From positions 469,975 through 533,974 of the forward strand of contig CAUYUJ010018571.1 in assembly GCA_963575745.1 (NCBI GenBank): DNA of 64,000 bases, in the 5' to 3' direction. The notes below the pieces were generated by a model that saw nothing but the letters and a program-made list of their open reading frames with translations, had not been told where the DNA came from and made no database searches. Below are positions 1 through 11,372 of the stretch, piece by piece. Source of the DNA: Prorocentrum cordatum (lineage: Eukaryota > Sar > Dinophyceae > Prorocentrales > Prorocentraceae). A program made the translations under genes and the position numbers. Numbering within the stretch: position 1 is the stretch's first letter; every line of letters begins with the position of its first letter.

Positions 1-458
1 ACAGGGGGCTTTCGGACGACAGATGAAAAGTACCCAAAACATATGCCAAAAAATGGCCACTCATGGTCCAAAAGTCGTCCCTGGGCGATTTTTTCTGCTA
101 CTTTTGCAAACTCCTCCTGCAGGGGGACAGGCCCGACTTGAGCGCGTGGCTCTCTGCGGCGGCCCCCGCGGTCGGGGAGCGGCCCCGGGAGGCCGGGCAC
201 GGCGGGCAGCCGTCCGTCGCGGGGCTGTGCTTGCGGCGCCCGGGCCCGAGGGCCTGGCCGGGGGTTTCTCTCGGACGGGACGACGAGGGGGACAGGGAAC
301 CCAGAGATCCGACGTATTGAAAAAATCAAGACGGAGGTTTTTCTCAATTTTCGGCCTCTCTAGGGGCCCTCGCCGGGCCCCGGGACCGTCAAAAAACGAC
401 TCGGGATGAACAGCCGGTTCTAGAGAATGGGGCGGGACCGCGTATTGAAAAAAAACGA
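1..458. other. GC-rich stretch without a gene
   Basis: No recognisable coding or RNA signal. Positions about 100-142 resemble the right arm of the inverted-repeat element at 43.85 kb: both contain GGGGGACAGGCCCGACTT and share a similar upstream stretch. This is probably a truncated relative. Confidence 0.4.
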
Positions 459-615
459 CTGGGAAAGGGGGGGTTACGAAATCTGCTGCATGCAGCTGGC
501 TTCGGCCCCACCCATGGGGCCTACTCCTCGATACATGGGCGCCTCCCGGCGCCGGGAGGCGCCGGGAAAGTCAGCTGCGTGAGCTGATTCTCAAACCCCC
601 CCTTTGCTATCCCCC
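459..615 (+). mobile_element. G-tract TIR element, family A copy 1
   Basis: A block of about 155 bp that recurs in the same orientation at 38025-38208 with high identity. The left end reads GGGAAAGGGGGGG and the right end is its approximate complement (CCCCCCCTTTGCTATCCCCC), which makes terminal inverted repeats. Inside lie a perfect 20-bp palindrome (541-560, GCCTCCCGGC|GCCGGGAGGC) and a hairpin TCAGCT-GCGTG-AGCTGA (570-586) that is also present in the other copy. No ORF. MITE-like by structure; an introner is another possibility. Confidence 0.6.
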
Positions 616-1590
616 CCTTGCGCCCGGCCCGATTTGCGGGGCCCAAGAGACGGGGGGCAATGCAAACGGGGGTCAGCCAGACCGTTGGACTTTGCAGGAT
701 GCTACAGGGCCAGGGGTGCACTGGCCCGTGCTTGCGTGCAGGATTGTGCAGGATCCTGCAGGATCTCGCAAGGCCCGATTGACCTAGGTTTGCACCGACC
801 CGGGTCAGCAGAAGCCCGAGGGTGTCACCTTTGATTGTCATCGAGCTTGGCCTGCCCCTCTCAGGGATAGGGACATAAGCTGGAGCCTGGCCAGGATATG
901 CGGGAGGCGCCTCCAAACTGTTGTCCAGGGGTGCGTTCGAGTTCCGTGCGGATCCAGCTGCGGCGACGAGAGGCTTCACATAGTTATGCCCGAAAGACGG
1001 GGAAGAGAGCGCCCCAGAGCCTTTGGTCCCCAAGCCTTGATCCTGGATCCCAGATCCTGTCATGCACCTCGGTTCGAGGCCGTGGCCTGCCGGCTGACAG
1101 GACAGCGGTTCTCGGTGTGGCCGAGGCTTCGGTGCCAGGCCTAGCAGTGAAACTTGGACATCACAAACCAGGATGCTGCAAGACACGGCGGAAGAAGCCG
1201 AAGAACGTATCGGCCTTCGCCGGGCGGTGCCTTGTCAAATGTGGATTTCGCCTTTGCGCCCGCATTCCTGTTCAAAGCTTCCAAGGATGGGGGCCGTTCC
1301 TTTTCAACAAATGCCTCTCGCCTTGGCGCCGCGCACATTCGTTCTAAAGGCGTCCAGCTGTTACACGGATGGGGGCCGGTCCGTTGTCGAATTGAGTTAT
1401 CGCTCGAGATTTCCGCAAGAAATATCAGGGTGCAGCAGTTGCCACAAGCGGCAACATGTGCAACAGTTACAAGTATTTAGCGCGACTCGTTTTCAACTTG
1501 GGACTCTCGCTTGAGATTTTGTTACTTTAGTGATCTGCGCTATTCCCCCGACCCCCAGGGTGAGGCTCGATGCCTTTTGGGACTTGTGTG
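616..1590. other. Intergenic, nothing recognised
   Basis: Several overlapping open frames on both strands have no recognisable motif. No repeat structure stronger than short GGATCC/GATCCTG-type echoes was seen. Confidence 0.4.
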
Positions 1591-1599
1591 AGGGGCCTA

Positions 1600-2070
1600 T
1601 TGGGGAATCAGTTGGTCCTCTTGGAGCCTCTTGTGGGTTTGCTGGGCGCCTGCCTGCAGTCTCTGGGATCCTCCTGCGGCGGAGGGCTCGACAGGCAAGT
1701 TCGAGTCCCCCCTCTTGGTCCCCCCTCTTGATGCTCTTTTTCTTTTTGGGCCATCTTGGGCGCCTCTGGGGCCGTTTTGACACTGTCTTGGGCGCCTTGG
1801 AGCCCTCTTAGAGACCTCTCGGGCCATCCTGGATTGATCTTGGGTGCCGTTTTGGAGGCTGTGTGGGATTTGGGCGATGTTGGCCTTTTGGGCCCCTGTT
1901 TGGGTTCTCTCGGAGTCGGAGCTCTCTGGGGACGTCTTGGAGGCTTCTTGGGCCGTCCTGAGGCTATCTTGGTTGTTGTTGTTGGTGGTGTTGTTGGTGT
2001 TGATGTTGGTGTTGTTGTTTGTGTTGTTGTGGTTGTTGTTGTTGCTGCTGTTGGTTTGGTTGTTGCTAAG
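1600..2070 (+). repeat. Degenerate CTTGGGGGCC-type repeat ending in a GTT run
   Basis: Loosely repeated words such as CTTGGGCGCC and TTGGAGCC, giving Gly/Leu/Trp-rich translations, followed by a GTTGTTGTTG-type triplet tract (about 1972-2068). The same style recurs at 29300-29900 and 61895-62260. Confidence 0.55.
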
Positions 2071-2235
2071 GCCTCCTTGACTTGCTGACGCCGAGCTTGA
2101 GCAAGCTTAGCTTGTTGTTAGATTGCATGGCCTACATATTATTAGACGGCCTCTCCCTCCCCCTCTGTTCCTCCTCTGTCCCTCTTCCTGCTCTCCCTTT
2201 TCGTCGTACGACTGAGTTGAAATCCTTAATACTAG

Positions 2236-2362
2236 CCCCTGCCGTCGTCGACGTTATCCTCGTCACCGTTTCCATCATCGTCGCCCTCGTGGCCGTCGTT
2301 ATCGTCGCTATCGTCGTCCTCGTCGTCGCTGTCGGTTTCGCAGTCGTCCTAGAGGTCGTTCG
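2236..2362 (+). repeat. Degenerate GTC/CTC triplet tract
   Basis: Mostly trinucleotide-periodic GTCGTC, CTCGTC and ATCGTC words, imperfect throughout. The valine/isoleucine-rich translation is a by-product. Confidence 0.5.
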
Positions 2363-3197
2363 GAGGCGTCCATCGGCTTAATTGTGCGTGCCAGAGAAGT
2401 TCAGACGTTTGCGGAAGTCGTCATTGTCCCCACCCATGTCGTCATTGTTGTTCTTGTTTCTTCTCTCGTCACCCCTCGAGGAGGAAGAGGAGGATGGCGT
2501 TAGGATGGACGACGTAGCGATGAGGGAATATACACGGAGAAGGAAGGAGACGGAGGGATGATGGGAGATTGTAGAGCAAGGAGGATTGATGGAGGGAAGC
2601 GGGAAGAAGGTGATGCAGGATAAATCACAGGGAGTGGGAGAGAGATTCTGATATTGATGTGGTCTTGTGGATGTGAAGGCAAATGGTCGATGGAGCGGGC
2701 TGGTTGGAGGTGCTTGAGGAGGTGCGGAGGATGTGTGTGTGATAAGAAGCGAGGTGGGGGGCTGAGGAAGTTGGGTTGTGGAAGGAGGGTGGGTGCGGTG
2801 GAGGTGGCGGAGGAGGCGGATTAGAAGCAGGATGATGAGATGTGACATTGCGGGGCGCTCGATAGCACGAAGAAGAACACACTGTACACTGATGAGGATG
2901 GTGGGGATCCAGGCCGCTTAAACTGCGCCAGCGGAGACGTGGTCGGGGGATCGCGCCGCATCGCCCAGACGTCGGCGGTGCGTCGCGACCCGCAGCCCGA
3001 GTTTCTCAACCGGTGTGTCGAGGAGGCGGTGCAGTCCTCGGACCTCCGTTGCCAAGGGCCTTCTTGGGCGGCCTCCAGATCGGGAGGCTGGCGTGCGCCC
3101 ACTCAGGAGGTGTCTGCTCGCTCCAGCAAGACCCGCGGCAGCCAACAGGTGTCGCGGGGGGGGGGGGGGGCAGCGGGCAGGCGCCGGAGATTGGGTG

Positions 3198-3535
3198 CTG
3201 TTGATGATGATGTTGGTGACGATGCTGGGAATGATGAAATTGCTGATGATGATTATGCTGATGATGAGGATGAGGATGAGGATGATGAGGATGATGGTGA
3301 TGATGGTGGCGGTGATGAGGATGATGACGATGATGATGGTGGTTCTGGTAGTGGTGGTGTTGGTGATGCTGATGGTGGTGATGATGATGGTGGTGGTGAT
3401 TTTGCTTTCGATTGTGATGGTGATGGTGACGGTGGTATTGATGATGATGATGATGATGATGGCGATGGTGATGGTGATAGTGCTGATGGTGATTAGGATG
3501 ATGGTGGTGATGATCATGATGCTGATAGTATCAAC
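3198..3535 (+). repeat. GAT-rich trinucleotide microsatellite
   Basis: About 330 bp of GATGATGGTGATGATG-type sequence, all variants of (GAT)n. It produces acidic poly-Asp ORFs and, in the other frames and strand, poly-Met, poly-Ile and poly-His frames, none of which need be real. Confidence 0.85.
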
Positions 3536-3537
3536 GA

Positions 3538-3610
3538 GGATGAGGAGGAGGAGGAGGAGGAGGAGGAGGAGGAGGAGGAGGAGGAGGAGGAGAGGGAGGA
3601 GGAGAAGGAA
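3538..3610 (+). repeat. GGA trinucleotide tract
   Basis: Near-perfect (GAG)n purine tract directly after the GAT tract. The strong strand asymmetry makes it triplex-prone. Confidence 0.85.
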
Positions 3611-4450
3611 GGGGATGGTTGTGGGCTGAGCGCGCGTAGGGACGGGTGACAGGGGGCATTTGAGCGAAAAGCAGGGGGGGGGAGAAGAAACTGGAGGTGT
3701 TTGGGGCTGCTGTGGGTTCGGAGGGCGCCAGGGGGTCAGGGGTAATGAGGCCAGATATGCCAACTATGCTGCAATACAGCCTGCCGTCCCAAGTCCCCTC
3801 ATCTCCAGTTGTCTCAAGCCTACTGTTCCACCACAAGAAGAGCTCCCTTCGAGAGACGAGCACCTCATGGGCCTGTGGGCAGGAACTGCCATGCGTCCTT
3901 CTAGCGAATTGAAACAGAAGGTGAACATGCATGGTCCTAAAGCTCAGCAGTGCGTCCAACGAGCGCCCGCTTTAAAGAGAAGCCCATGCTCCCACACCGT
4001 GCAAACCTCTGGCCACAAGTTGAAGAATGCTGGTCCCAGTTTGAAAATAGGCTGGCCTACATCCGTGCAGTTGTTCGATATGTTCCACATGTTCATTGCG
4101 AACGTTGAAGAAGTCTTGTGCGAGAGCCACATGTTGAACATGCGCCGACCTCCACCCTTACAAGTGCTGCATACTTTAAGACAACTGCACTTGGCGCTAA
4201 CGCGGCAGCTACATTTTCGCAACCACCCGTCCTCCACTCTTGTAGTTGTTACAAGTTTGTTCGGCATCTAGGTAGAAGCATGCAGGACCAGGCGAAGGAG
4301 GGAGAAAGCAGGCTCAGACACGGGCATCGCCACAACATACGCTACTGTTCTCCTCCACCTCCCCCTCCCCCCCCTCCTCCCTCCTCCCGTCACCCTCGGC
4401 ATACGCGATCTTGCTTCCAAGCCTGTGCCCACCACCGTCACCCTCCTCAC
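3611..4450. other. Intergenic, nothing recognised
   Basis: Balanced composition with open frames of about 70-200 codons on both strands, none with a recognisable domain. A C-rich CCTCC tract lies at about 4352-4386. Confidence 0.35.
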
Positions 4451-4455
4451 CTTGG

Positions 4456-4535
4456 CACACCCCTCACACGTTTCGTGGCCCCATAGGGAGCTCCACCGAA
4501 GGCCCCAGTGGGGGTGCCCGCATGCGTCCCCCACA
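4456..4535 (+). repeat. Single 77-bp satellite unit
   Basis: One stand-alone unit of the family arrayed at 5255-6275. It contains the core GTGGCCCCATAGGGAGCTCC followed by ACCGAAGGCCCCAGTGG and a GCATGCGTCCCC tail. Confidence 0.8.
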
Positions 4536-4655
4536 CGAGCGTGCTTCTTTATTGCTTGGGGCATAATGGGTATTATAGCCAACCGGCCCCCCCTCTCAAC
4601 CCCTATAACGGAACGCCCCTTCCCTCCCAGTGCGCTCCGGGCACTGCCGCCGTGC

Positions 4656-4712
4656 GCATCGGGATCCGCATCGGCGTCCGCATAGGAATCCGCATAGGAG
4701 GAGGAGGAGGAT
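4656..4712 (+). repeat. 12-bp minisatellite
   Basis: Four to five imperfect copies of GCATCGGGATCC / GCATAGGAATCC, running into a short GGA tract. Confidence 0.65.
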
Positions 4713-4829
4713 GAGGTGGAGGAGGGAGAAGAGAAGAATGTCGCACTCTATGATCGGCAGTTTCCTGGCGTGGCGTTTCGCTGTCCGCAGCAAATCCTCT
4801 CCTACATGCTCGTTCTACCTGCCCTGTGC

Positions 4830-5035
4830 ACGCAGGCACTGTGGTGTACACCAGCGCTGCGTGCACGCGGATACTGTGGTGTATACCGGCGCTGTGGTGC
4901 ACGCAAGCATTGTGGTGTACACAGGCGTTGCGTCGCACACGGCTGTTGCGGTCTATGCAGGCGCTGTGGCGTAGACGCGCTCTTTGGTGTTCGCGGGCAT
5001 TGTGGTGTACACAGGCGTTGTGGGGCAGGTTGCCA
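4830..5035 (+). repeat. Degenerate 15/30-bp repeat
   Basis: Repeating words of the form GCATTGTGGTGTACACAGGC with about 15-bp sub-periodicity. It stays open in several frames, giving Cys/Gly/Val/His-rich frames on + and Ala/Cys/Val/His-rich ones on -. Similar 15-bp periodicity appears at 12560-12880. Confidence 0.65.
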
Positions 5036-5053
5036 CCTACATGCTGCTCGCGC

Positions 5054-5054
<1 letters not shown>

Positions 5055-5099
<45 letters not shown>

Positions 5100-5130
5100 G
5101 TCGTTGTCGTCGCGTCGCTCGTCGCTCATA
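5055..5130 (+). repeat. GTC trinucleotide tract
   Basis: (CGT)n with a few substitutions. Encodes poly-Ser, poly-Arg or poly-Val by frame. Confidence 0.8.
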
Positions 5131-5254
5131 GTCGTCGTGCGCGCGGGCGCGGCTGTGGTGCCGAAGCCACACGGGGGGAGGCATTACATTATACCCCCCC
5201 GACCCTCTCCCCCCCCAATAATACGCTTTTGTCGCCGAAAATGAACAAACGCGC

Positions 5255-6275
5255 TCCGCCCAGTACAGCGCTTGGTGGCCCCATAGGGAGCTCCACCGAA
5301 GGACCCACTGGGGGTGCCCGCATGCGTCCCCCCTACCCAGTACCCCGCTTCGTGGCCCCACAAGGAGCCTAAGGCCCCATCGGGGGTACCCACATGCGTC
5401 CTCCATACCCAGCACAGCGCTTCGTGGCCCCACAGGGAGCTCCACCGAAGGTCCCGAGGGTGCCGGGATGCGGCCCCCCCCCAACCAGCACACCATTCCG
5501 TGGCCCCGCAGGGAGCTCCACCGAAGGCCCCAATGGTGGTGCCCGCAGACGTCCCCCACACCCAGTACAGCGCTTCCTGGCCCCATAGGAAGCTCCACCG
5601 AAGGCCCCAGTGAGGGTGCCCGCAGTACCCCCTCACCCAGTACAGCGCTTCGTGGCCCCATAGCGAGCTCCACCGAAGGCCCCAGTGGGGGTGCCCGCCT
5701 GCGTCCCCCCCACCCAGTATTGCGTTTCGTGGCCCCATAGGGAGCGCCACCGGAGGCCCCAGTGGCGGTGCCCGCATGCGCCCCCCGCACCCAATACAGC
5801 GCTTCATGGCTCCATGGGGAGCTCCACCGAAGGCCCCTGTGGGGGTGCCCGCAAGCGTCCCCCCCACCCAGTACGCCGCTTCGTGGCCTCATAGGGAGTT
5901 TCACCGACGGTCCCAGTGTTACCGCCCGCCTGCGTCCCCCTCACCCAGTACAGCGCTTCGTGGCCCCCAACGGAGCTCCACTGAAGGTCCCAGCGCTACC
6001 ACCCGCAGTGAAGCGCTTCGTGGCCCCCCACGGAGCTCCACTGAAGATCCCAGTGCTACCGCCCGCATGCGTCCCCCCAGTCAGTACAGCGTTTCGCGGC
6101 CCCACAGGGAGCTCCACCGACGGCTCCGGTGTTGCCACCCGCGCGCGTCCGCCCCACCCTGTGCACCGTTTCATGGCCCCATACGGAGCTCCACCGACGG
6201 CCCCACTGCTATTGCCCGCATGCATCCCCCCCCACCCAGCCACGCGATTCGTGGCCCCATAGGTAGCCCCACCGA
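5255..6275 (+). repeat. 77-bp satellite array, locus 1
   Basis: About 13 units. The CCACCGAAGG anchor falls at 5293, 5442, 5518, 5595, 5670, 5747, 5824, 5978, 6038, 6114, 6191 and 6269, mostly 75-77 bp apart with one 60-bp deletion unit. Each unit has core GTGGCCCCATAGGGAGCTCC and a variable GCCCGCATGCGTCCCCC tail. Open frames through it are repeat by-products. Confidence 0.9.
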
Positions 6276-6560
6276 AGGAAACCTTCACAGATGCGGCATT
6301 CACTATTGCATATGGTTGGGCCCTGTGCCAGGATAATATTTCTGCGTCTTCGGTTTGGGGGGCAGTTTCCAGTCCCTGGGAGCCTCCATAAGATAAGCCA
6401 GTCGCAGGGAAGGGGTCGAGACTTCCGGGGGCCAGTTCTTCGAGCTGCGTCCAGCCGTAGCCACGAGGGACCACCGCTTGGCGAAGTAAGCCTCCCCTCG
6501 TCCTCCCCTTTCTTTTTGCCGGGAGGGAGGCAGAGGGAGTACGAGGAGGACGATGGCGAC
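6276..6560. other. Spacer, nothing recognised
   Basis: Unique-looking sequence between the 77-bp array and a GAG tract. Confidence 0.4.
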
Positions 6561-6565
6561 GACGA

Positions 6566-6640
6566 GCGAGGGAGGAGGAGGAGGAGGAGGAGGAGGAGGA
6601 GGAGGAGGAGGAGGAGAGGAAGTTGGAGGAGGGGGAGGAG
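6566..6640 (+). repeat. GGA trinucleotide tract
   Basis: (GGA)n with a purine-rich flank continuing toward 6760. Confidence 0.8.
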
Positions 6641-6659
6641 GATGACGAGCAGAAGAGAA

Positions 6660-8390
6660 GCGGGGTGATGTGAAAAAAGGGGCTGCAAGGATCGGGGACG
6701 GATGGGGGAGAAATGTGAGGAGGTGGAGGAGCAGTAGAGATGGAGGAGGTGGCATGGAGCGGCGAAGGAGGGCAAGCCGCAGCAGGGATGGGGCTAGGAG
6801 GAACACATGGGTCGGGTCCTTACACAGTCGACGCGTGCTTCTCCTCCCTCTTTTTGCCCGTTCCAGTGCGGCTTCCGCCCTCTGCTTGCCGTCTGTCTGC
6901 TATTGGGCCTCGGCTGAGTTCGACTGTCGGACTCCTGGTGCCTCAGGATCGCACGCAGGCGTTCTCGCGCCTCGGATCCCATGTCGCGAGGGCACGGATC
7001 CGGATGTGAGTTCGTCGCTCGTGAGTGCCCCAGGCGTCAAGGCCTCAAGGTTGTGGACGATGTATCTATAATGGTCATCGCGCGATGCTCACAACGCATT
7101 GTTGTCTTTTTTCTAGTGTTTCCTCAGATCTCGAGTCTTTCCCATCACGTTGTCGTAGAATTGTATCGCATTGGGCTGGCAACCATGCTGGTTACACTTC
7201 TTCCGGCCGCGACCTCCTACTCACCCTCGGAAACACACGCTGCCAGACACAGATCGGCCCATGATGCTCACAGCGCAGTGCCCGAGAGGGGGGCGGGCGG
7301 GGAGGGCCCCGCGGGACAGGTGCCCCGCCGGCTGCGGACTGGACGCGGGGCCTCTCCGAGGCGATGACGGGTGCGATGCGGTCTGGGCGCGAACAGGTCG
7401 CCCTCGGGGTCCGCGCTCGGCCCCCGTCGTCCCCGTCCCCGTCCCCGTCCCCGTCCCTGTGCCCGTCCCCAATGCGGAGGTTGTCGGCTCGAGGTTCAGG
7501 GTTCTGGGAGGTAGGATGTTGTCGGAGGTTGCCGTCGCCCCCACCCGAAAGTTCCATGTTTTGTGGCGTCTCTGGGCCTTTTGGGGTTGCCGAAGGCCTC
7601 CACAGGGCCTCCACAGGAGCTCCTGGAGGCCTCCGAGCGCGTGCGCCCGAACATGCCAAAGGCTCCAGGGATTTTGTCTGGCGGCGGGCTGCGATTAGTT
7701 TTGGACTCAGCTTGCAATCGTTGTCGAGATTGCTAGTGTCCGTTTGCTGATGGAGCTATGCCGTTTTCATCGTCGTCGTTGTCGTCGTGCTCGGCATGCG
7801 TGTTCCTTCCCACGGTCGGCGGCGGCCAGAGGTTGTCGGCTCGGGATTCGAGGTTCGAGGATCAAGGATTCTGGTCACGTTTTCCTTCGGGGGCCTCCGG
7901 GAGTTGGGTGGCCGCGGGAGCCTTTCGAGGCCCCCAGAACTTGAAGAATTCCAGAGAGCCGCGGAACGGTGACCCTGGCCCACACTGACCCCAGCTTTTC
8001 CAAGGGAGGGCTTCGGTTGGGCAAATGCGCATCCATTCTGGACAGAGCACTGCTTCGTAGCTTTCTGCCTGCCTCGTGCCACGCCTCTCCCCCGGGGTCT
8101 GCCAACCGCGCACAGCTGTCGCCACTTTCGCGAGAGCTCCTGGGAGGTCCAGCGGTGTGCGGGGATACGCAGACCCAACTGAGGCCTCGCGCCTTCCATG
8201 GGCGCCGCCAACCGCGGAGCTGTTGCGACGTTCGTGCGCTCTCTTAGGGTCCGGCGGAGGGCAGGGCTGCGGAGGCCCAGGTCAGATGAGAATTCGCCTG
8301 CCCTGGTGGCGCCCACGTGGCTGTCGCCGGTTTTGGGGGGGGCTCCTGGGAGGTTCCTCGAAGTGCGGGACACGCACACACTTCAGCGTG
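6660..8390. other. Intergenic with weak internal echoes
   Basis: No gene recognised. A CCCGTC hexanucleotide run lies at about 7428-7471. GAGGTTGTCGGCTCG occurs twice (about 7477 and 7829). Two related blocks containing CTCCTGGGAGGT lie at 8118-8175 and 8322-8380. The first includes CTGTCGCCACTTTCGCG, the core of the 102-bp satellite at 45 kb. Confidence 0.4.
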
Positions 8391-8394
8391 TTTT

Positions 8395-8600
8395 AACCTG
8401 ACGTTTTTGGCGCACGTTTGTTTCTGCCGGTATCCCCGTCAGGGTTTCGTGGGGTCGCGGGTCTGTCTGGGCTTGCTTCTGCAGCTGCTGCTGCACCGAG
8501 CGGGAAGCATCGCCCGCCGCCGCAGCATTGGTTCCCGAACGGCAGGCATAGGGGCACTCGTACGCGCCACCCATCGTCGGTTTCGCGAGGGGCGCTCGCA
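8395..8600 (+). repeat. Dispersed repeat E, copy 1
   Basis: Shares ordered blocks with 12080-12300: TTGGCGCA, GGGGTCGCGGGT, a Cys/Leu-coding CTGCTGCTG stretch, GCATCGCC-GCCGC, CATTGGTTCCCGA and GCCCATCGTCGG. Divergent, same orientation, no gene content. Confidence 0.55.
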
Positions 8601-8689
8601 CACGATGTCATCCTCGTCTCCTCATCCTCATCATCATCCTTCCCCCCCCCCTCCCTCCTCCCATTCCTGCCTCTGTCTCCCCTGCCCAG

Positions 8690-9690
8690 CACGGCGTTTC
8701 GTTGCCCCATAGGGACCTCCACCTGAGACCCCAGCGGCGGTATCCACATGCGTCTTCCCCACCCAGCACACAGTTTCGCTGGACCGTAGGAAGCTCCACC
8801 TGAGGCCCCAGTGGCGGTGTCCACATGCGTCTCCCCCACCCAGTACAACGTTTCGTGGCCCAATCGGGAGCTCCACCTTAGGCCCTTGTGGGGGTGTCCG
8901 CATGCGTCTCCCTCACCCAGCACAGCGCTTCGTGGTCCCATCGGGAGCTCCACCTTAGGCCCCAGTGGCGGTGTCCACATGCGTCTCCCCCATCCAGCAC
9001 AGCGCTTCGTGGTTCCATCGGGAGCTCCACCTGAGGCCCCAGTGGCGGTGTCCACATGCGTTCCCCCCACCCAGCACAGCGTATCGCTGGCTCCATACTT
9101 AGCTCCACTGGAGGCTCCAGTGGCGGTGTCTACATGCGTTTCCCCCTCCCGACACAACGCTTCGTGGCCCCATAGGGAGCTCCACCTAAGGCCCCAGTGG
9201 CGGTGTCCACATGCGTTCCCCCCCACCCAGCGCAGCGCTTGGTGGCCCAAAAGGGAGCTCCACCTGAAGCTCCAGTGGCGGTGTCCCACCCAGCACAGCG
9301 CTTCGTGGCCCCATAGGGAGTTCCACCTGAGGCCCTAGTGGCGGTGTCCACATGCGTCTCTCCCACCCAGCGCAGCGCTTCGTGGCCCCATAGGGAGCTC
9401 CACCTAAGGCCCCAGCGGCGGTGTGAACATGCGTTTCTCCCAAGTACAGCGCTTCGTGGCTCCATAAGAAGCTCCACCTGAGGCCCCAGTGGCGGTGTCC
9501 ACATGCGTCCCCCCCTCCCACCAAGCACAGCATATCGTTGGCCCCATAAGGAGTTCCACCTAAGGCCCCAGTGGCGGTGTCCACATGCATCTCCCCCACC
9601 CAGTACAGCGCTTCGTGGCCCCTTAGGGAGCTCACCCGATGGCTCCAATGATAGAGTCCACATGCGTCCTCCCACCCAGCGCAACGTTAA
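8690..9690 (+). repeat. 77-bp satellite array, locus 2
   Basis: About 13 units with anchors at 8719, 8796, 8873, 8950, 9027, 9105, 9182, 9260, 9323, 9400, 9474, 9556 and 9633. Spacing is mostly exactly 77 bp. Compared with locus 1, the unit reads CCACCTGAGGCCCCAGTGGC and GTGTCCACATGCGTCTCC, so the loci have homogenised separately. Confidence 0.92.
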
Positions 9691-10917
9691 AACGCATGAG
9701 CCCCTCGCGGACAGCGGCGAGTTCGAGACGCCCGATTTGAAAATAACCACACCACGCAACAACGTCTTCAGACATCATGACCTCAGAAAGAGTTTCAGCG
9801 CACGGACGGACGAAAGCGAGCCCGAAGGCCGGCTCGTCACAGGATGACAAGTCGTTGTTCTGATCTTGGATTGGTGCAGGCTGTCAGAAACAGACGGTTG
9901 TTTGATTGATTTCGCCCACCTCGATTGTACCAGCAGGAAGCTCAACAGTCGCAGCAGTTTGTTTGAGGATTGGAGCTACGCTCTCCTGCGCATGAAGTCC
10001 CTACCTGAGTCGACCATTCCTCCTCTCCTGCTCAGCGCACGGATGAAATATCATCGCGGCTTCGAGCACGACGCGCGGGCGCATCGCAGGATGGAAGGAA
10101 AGCGACGCATGGCTCTGCGACAAATGTGCCAAACTCCTCGAGAGACAGCATGTGTAAACAGCGCGCAGGGAATTCGTGTCAGCGGAGAAAAGGCCGCTCA
10201 GCCACGTCGGCAAGCGAAGGGGCCCGCATCGCCTGGGTCCAAAAGGGCGCGCGCGCACATTGCAGGTTTGCCCGCGGCGTCATTCAAAGCACATCAAGGA
10301 GAAGACAACAGGGCCGACTGGCAGGTCGGGAGATCGCAAGTTCTGCGAAAGTGTTTGCTTCAACAGGCGAAGTGATCCAAACCGCGGCGCGAAGATAGGC
10401 GCAGGCCGACTTGCTAGCGCCACGCGGGCTGGGTTTTGCAGGCGCGGGGATAAACGCGCCGTCGCGCGCGTTGGCAACGGCGGAAACAAGCCTGCAGAAG
10501 CCTCGCGGAAAAAAAACAACAATAACAAAATTGGTCCCCTGAACGCTCGCCCTCAGGAGGCCGCCCTGGCCCTGGTGTCGTAGCACGTAGCAGTCCGCTT
10601 TGGCCTTCAAGCGGAGAGAATCGACGCCTTGCACGCCCGAGACAGGGCGCGCGGGGAGACTTCCCCACGGCGACCAAGCAAACGGCAGGGCACCGCCACC
10701 GAAGCCGGCTCGCGGTAGCGAGCGGTCGGCTTCTACAGCGACTCTGGGCGATGACGTTCGAGTTGGCCCGCAGCAGCGCACGTGACCCAGCGGCCAAAAC
10801 TACCGCCTTCGCGTTCGCCGTCGGCTATCCCGCGTCCCGCGCAGCCCTCTTTCAGGGGGGAACGGAAGGGTGCGGCGCGCCAAAGGGGGGGGTCAATCAC
10901 GCGGTCTCGCGGCTGGG
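9691..10917. other. Mostly unique DNA with one 169-codon open frame
   Basis: An open frame at 9866-10375 (+) is free of obvious repeats and begins at an ATG. Its translation has no domain I recognise: an Asp/Cys-containing start, then a Lys/Arg-rich half. It could be chance in GC-rich DNA. Nothing else is supported here. Confidence 0.25.
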
Positions 10918-11062
10918 ACCCTGGCGCGAAACGCTCGCCGAGGCTCGTGTCCGCGGCGGCGGAGGGACCCGACGCGAAGCGCTCGCCGAGGATTCTTTCC
11001 GCGGCGGCGGGAGACCTGACGCGAGGCGCCCGCCGAGGTGTGTCCCCGCGGCGACCGGGAAA
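10918..11062 (+). repeat. 47/48-bp tandem triplication
   Basis: Three units beginning GGCGCGAAACGC (10923), GACGCGAAGCGC (10971) and GACGCGAGGCGC (11018). Each contains TCGCCGAGG-type and CCGCGGCGGCGG words. Confidence 0.75.
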
Positions 11063-11372
11063 TTTCTTGCAGAATCAACTGCGGAAAGGGGAACCCGGCG
11101 CCGGGGACATGTTGTCTGCCGCGACGCGCCGCGATGTTCGCGCCGCGCCGGTGTCTCCGTGGTTCTGTGGGGATTTTGTTGGGGTTAGCGTCTGGGGCGA
11201 AGGCGATGTTGGATGCGAGCTTGCGCGACTTGCGGCGATTCCCAGTGGTGCAGCACTTGGCGTTATTTGTTGCCGTGCTGTTTGCAGTTTTCAATCGCGC
11301 ATTGTCCGAGTCATTAACTCGGCAGAACGAGGCTCGCATTGGCGCCCGACTCTCGATCGAGATCCCAGCGGC

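Noticed and set aside
1683-1715. tRNA B-box-like AGTTCGAGTCC
   Set aside because: No acceptor stem, A box or anticodon arm at the right distance.
4603-5904. 433-codon minus frame over the 77-bp array
   Set aside because: Repeat by-product. Composition follows the satellite unit.
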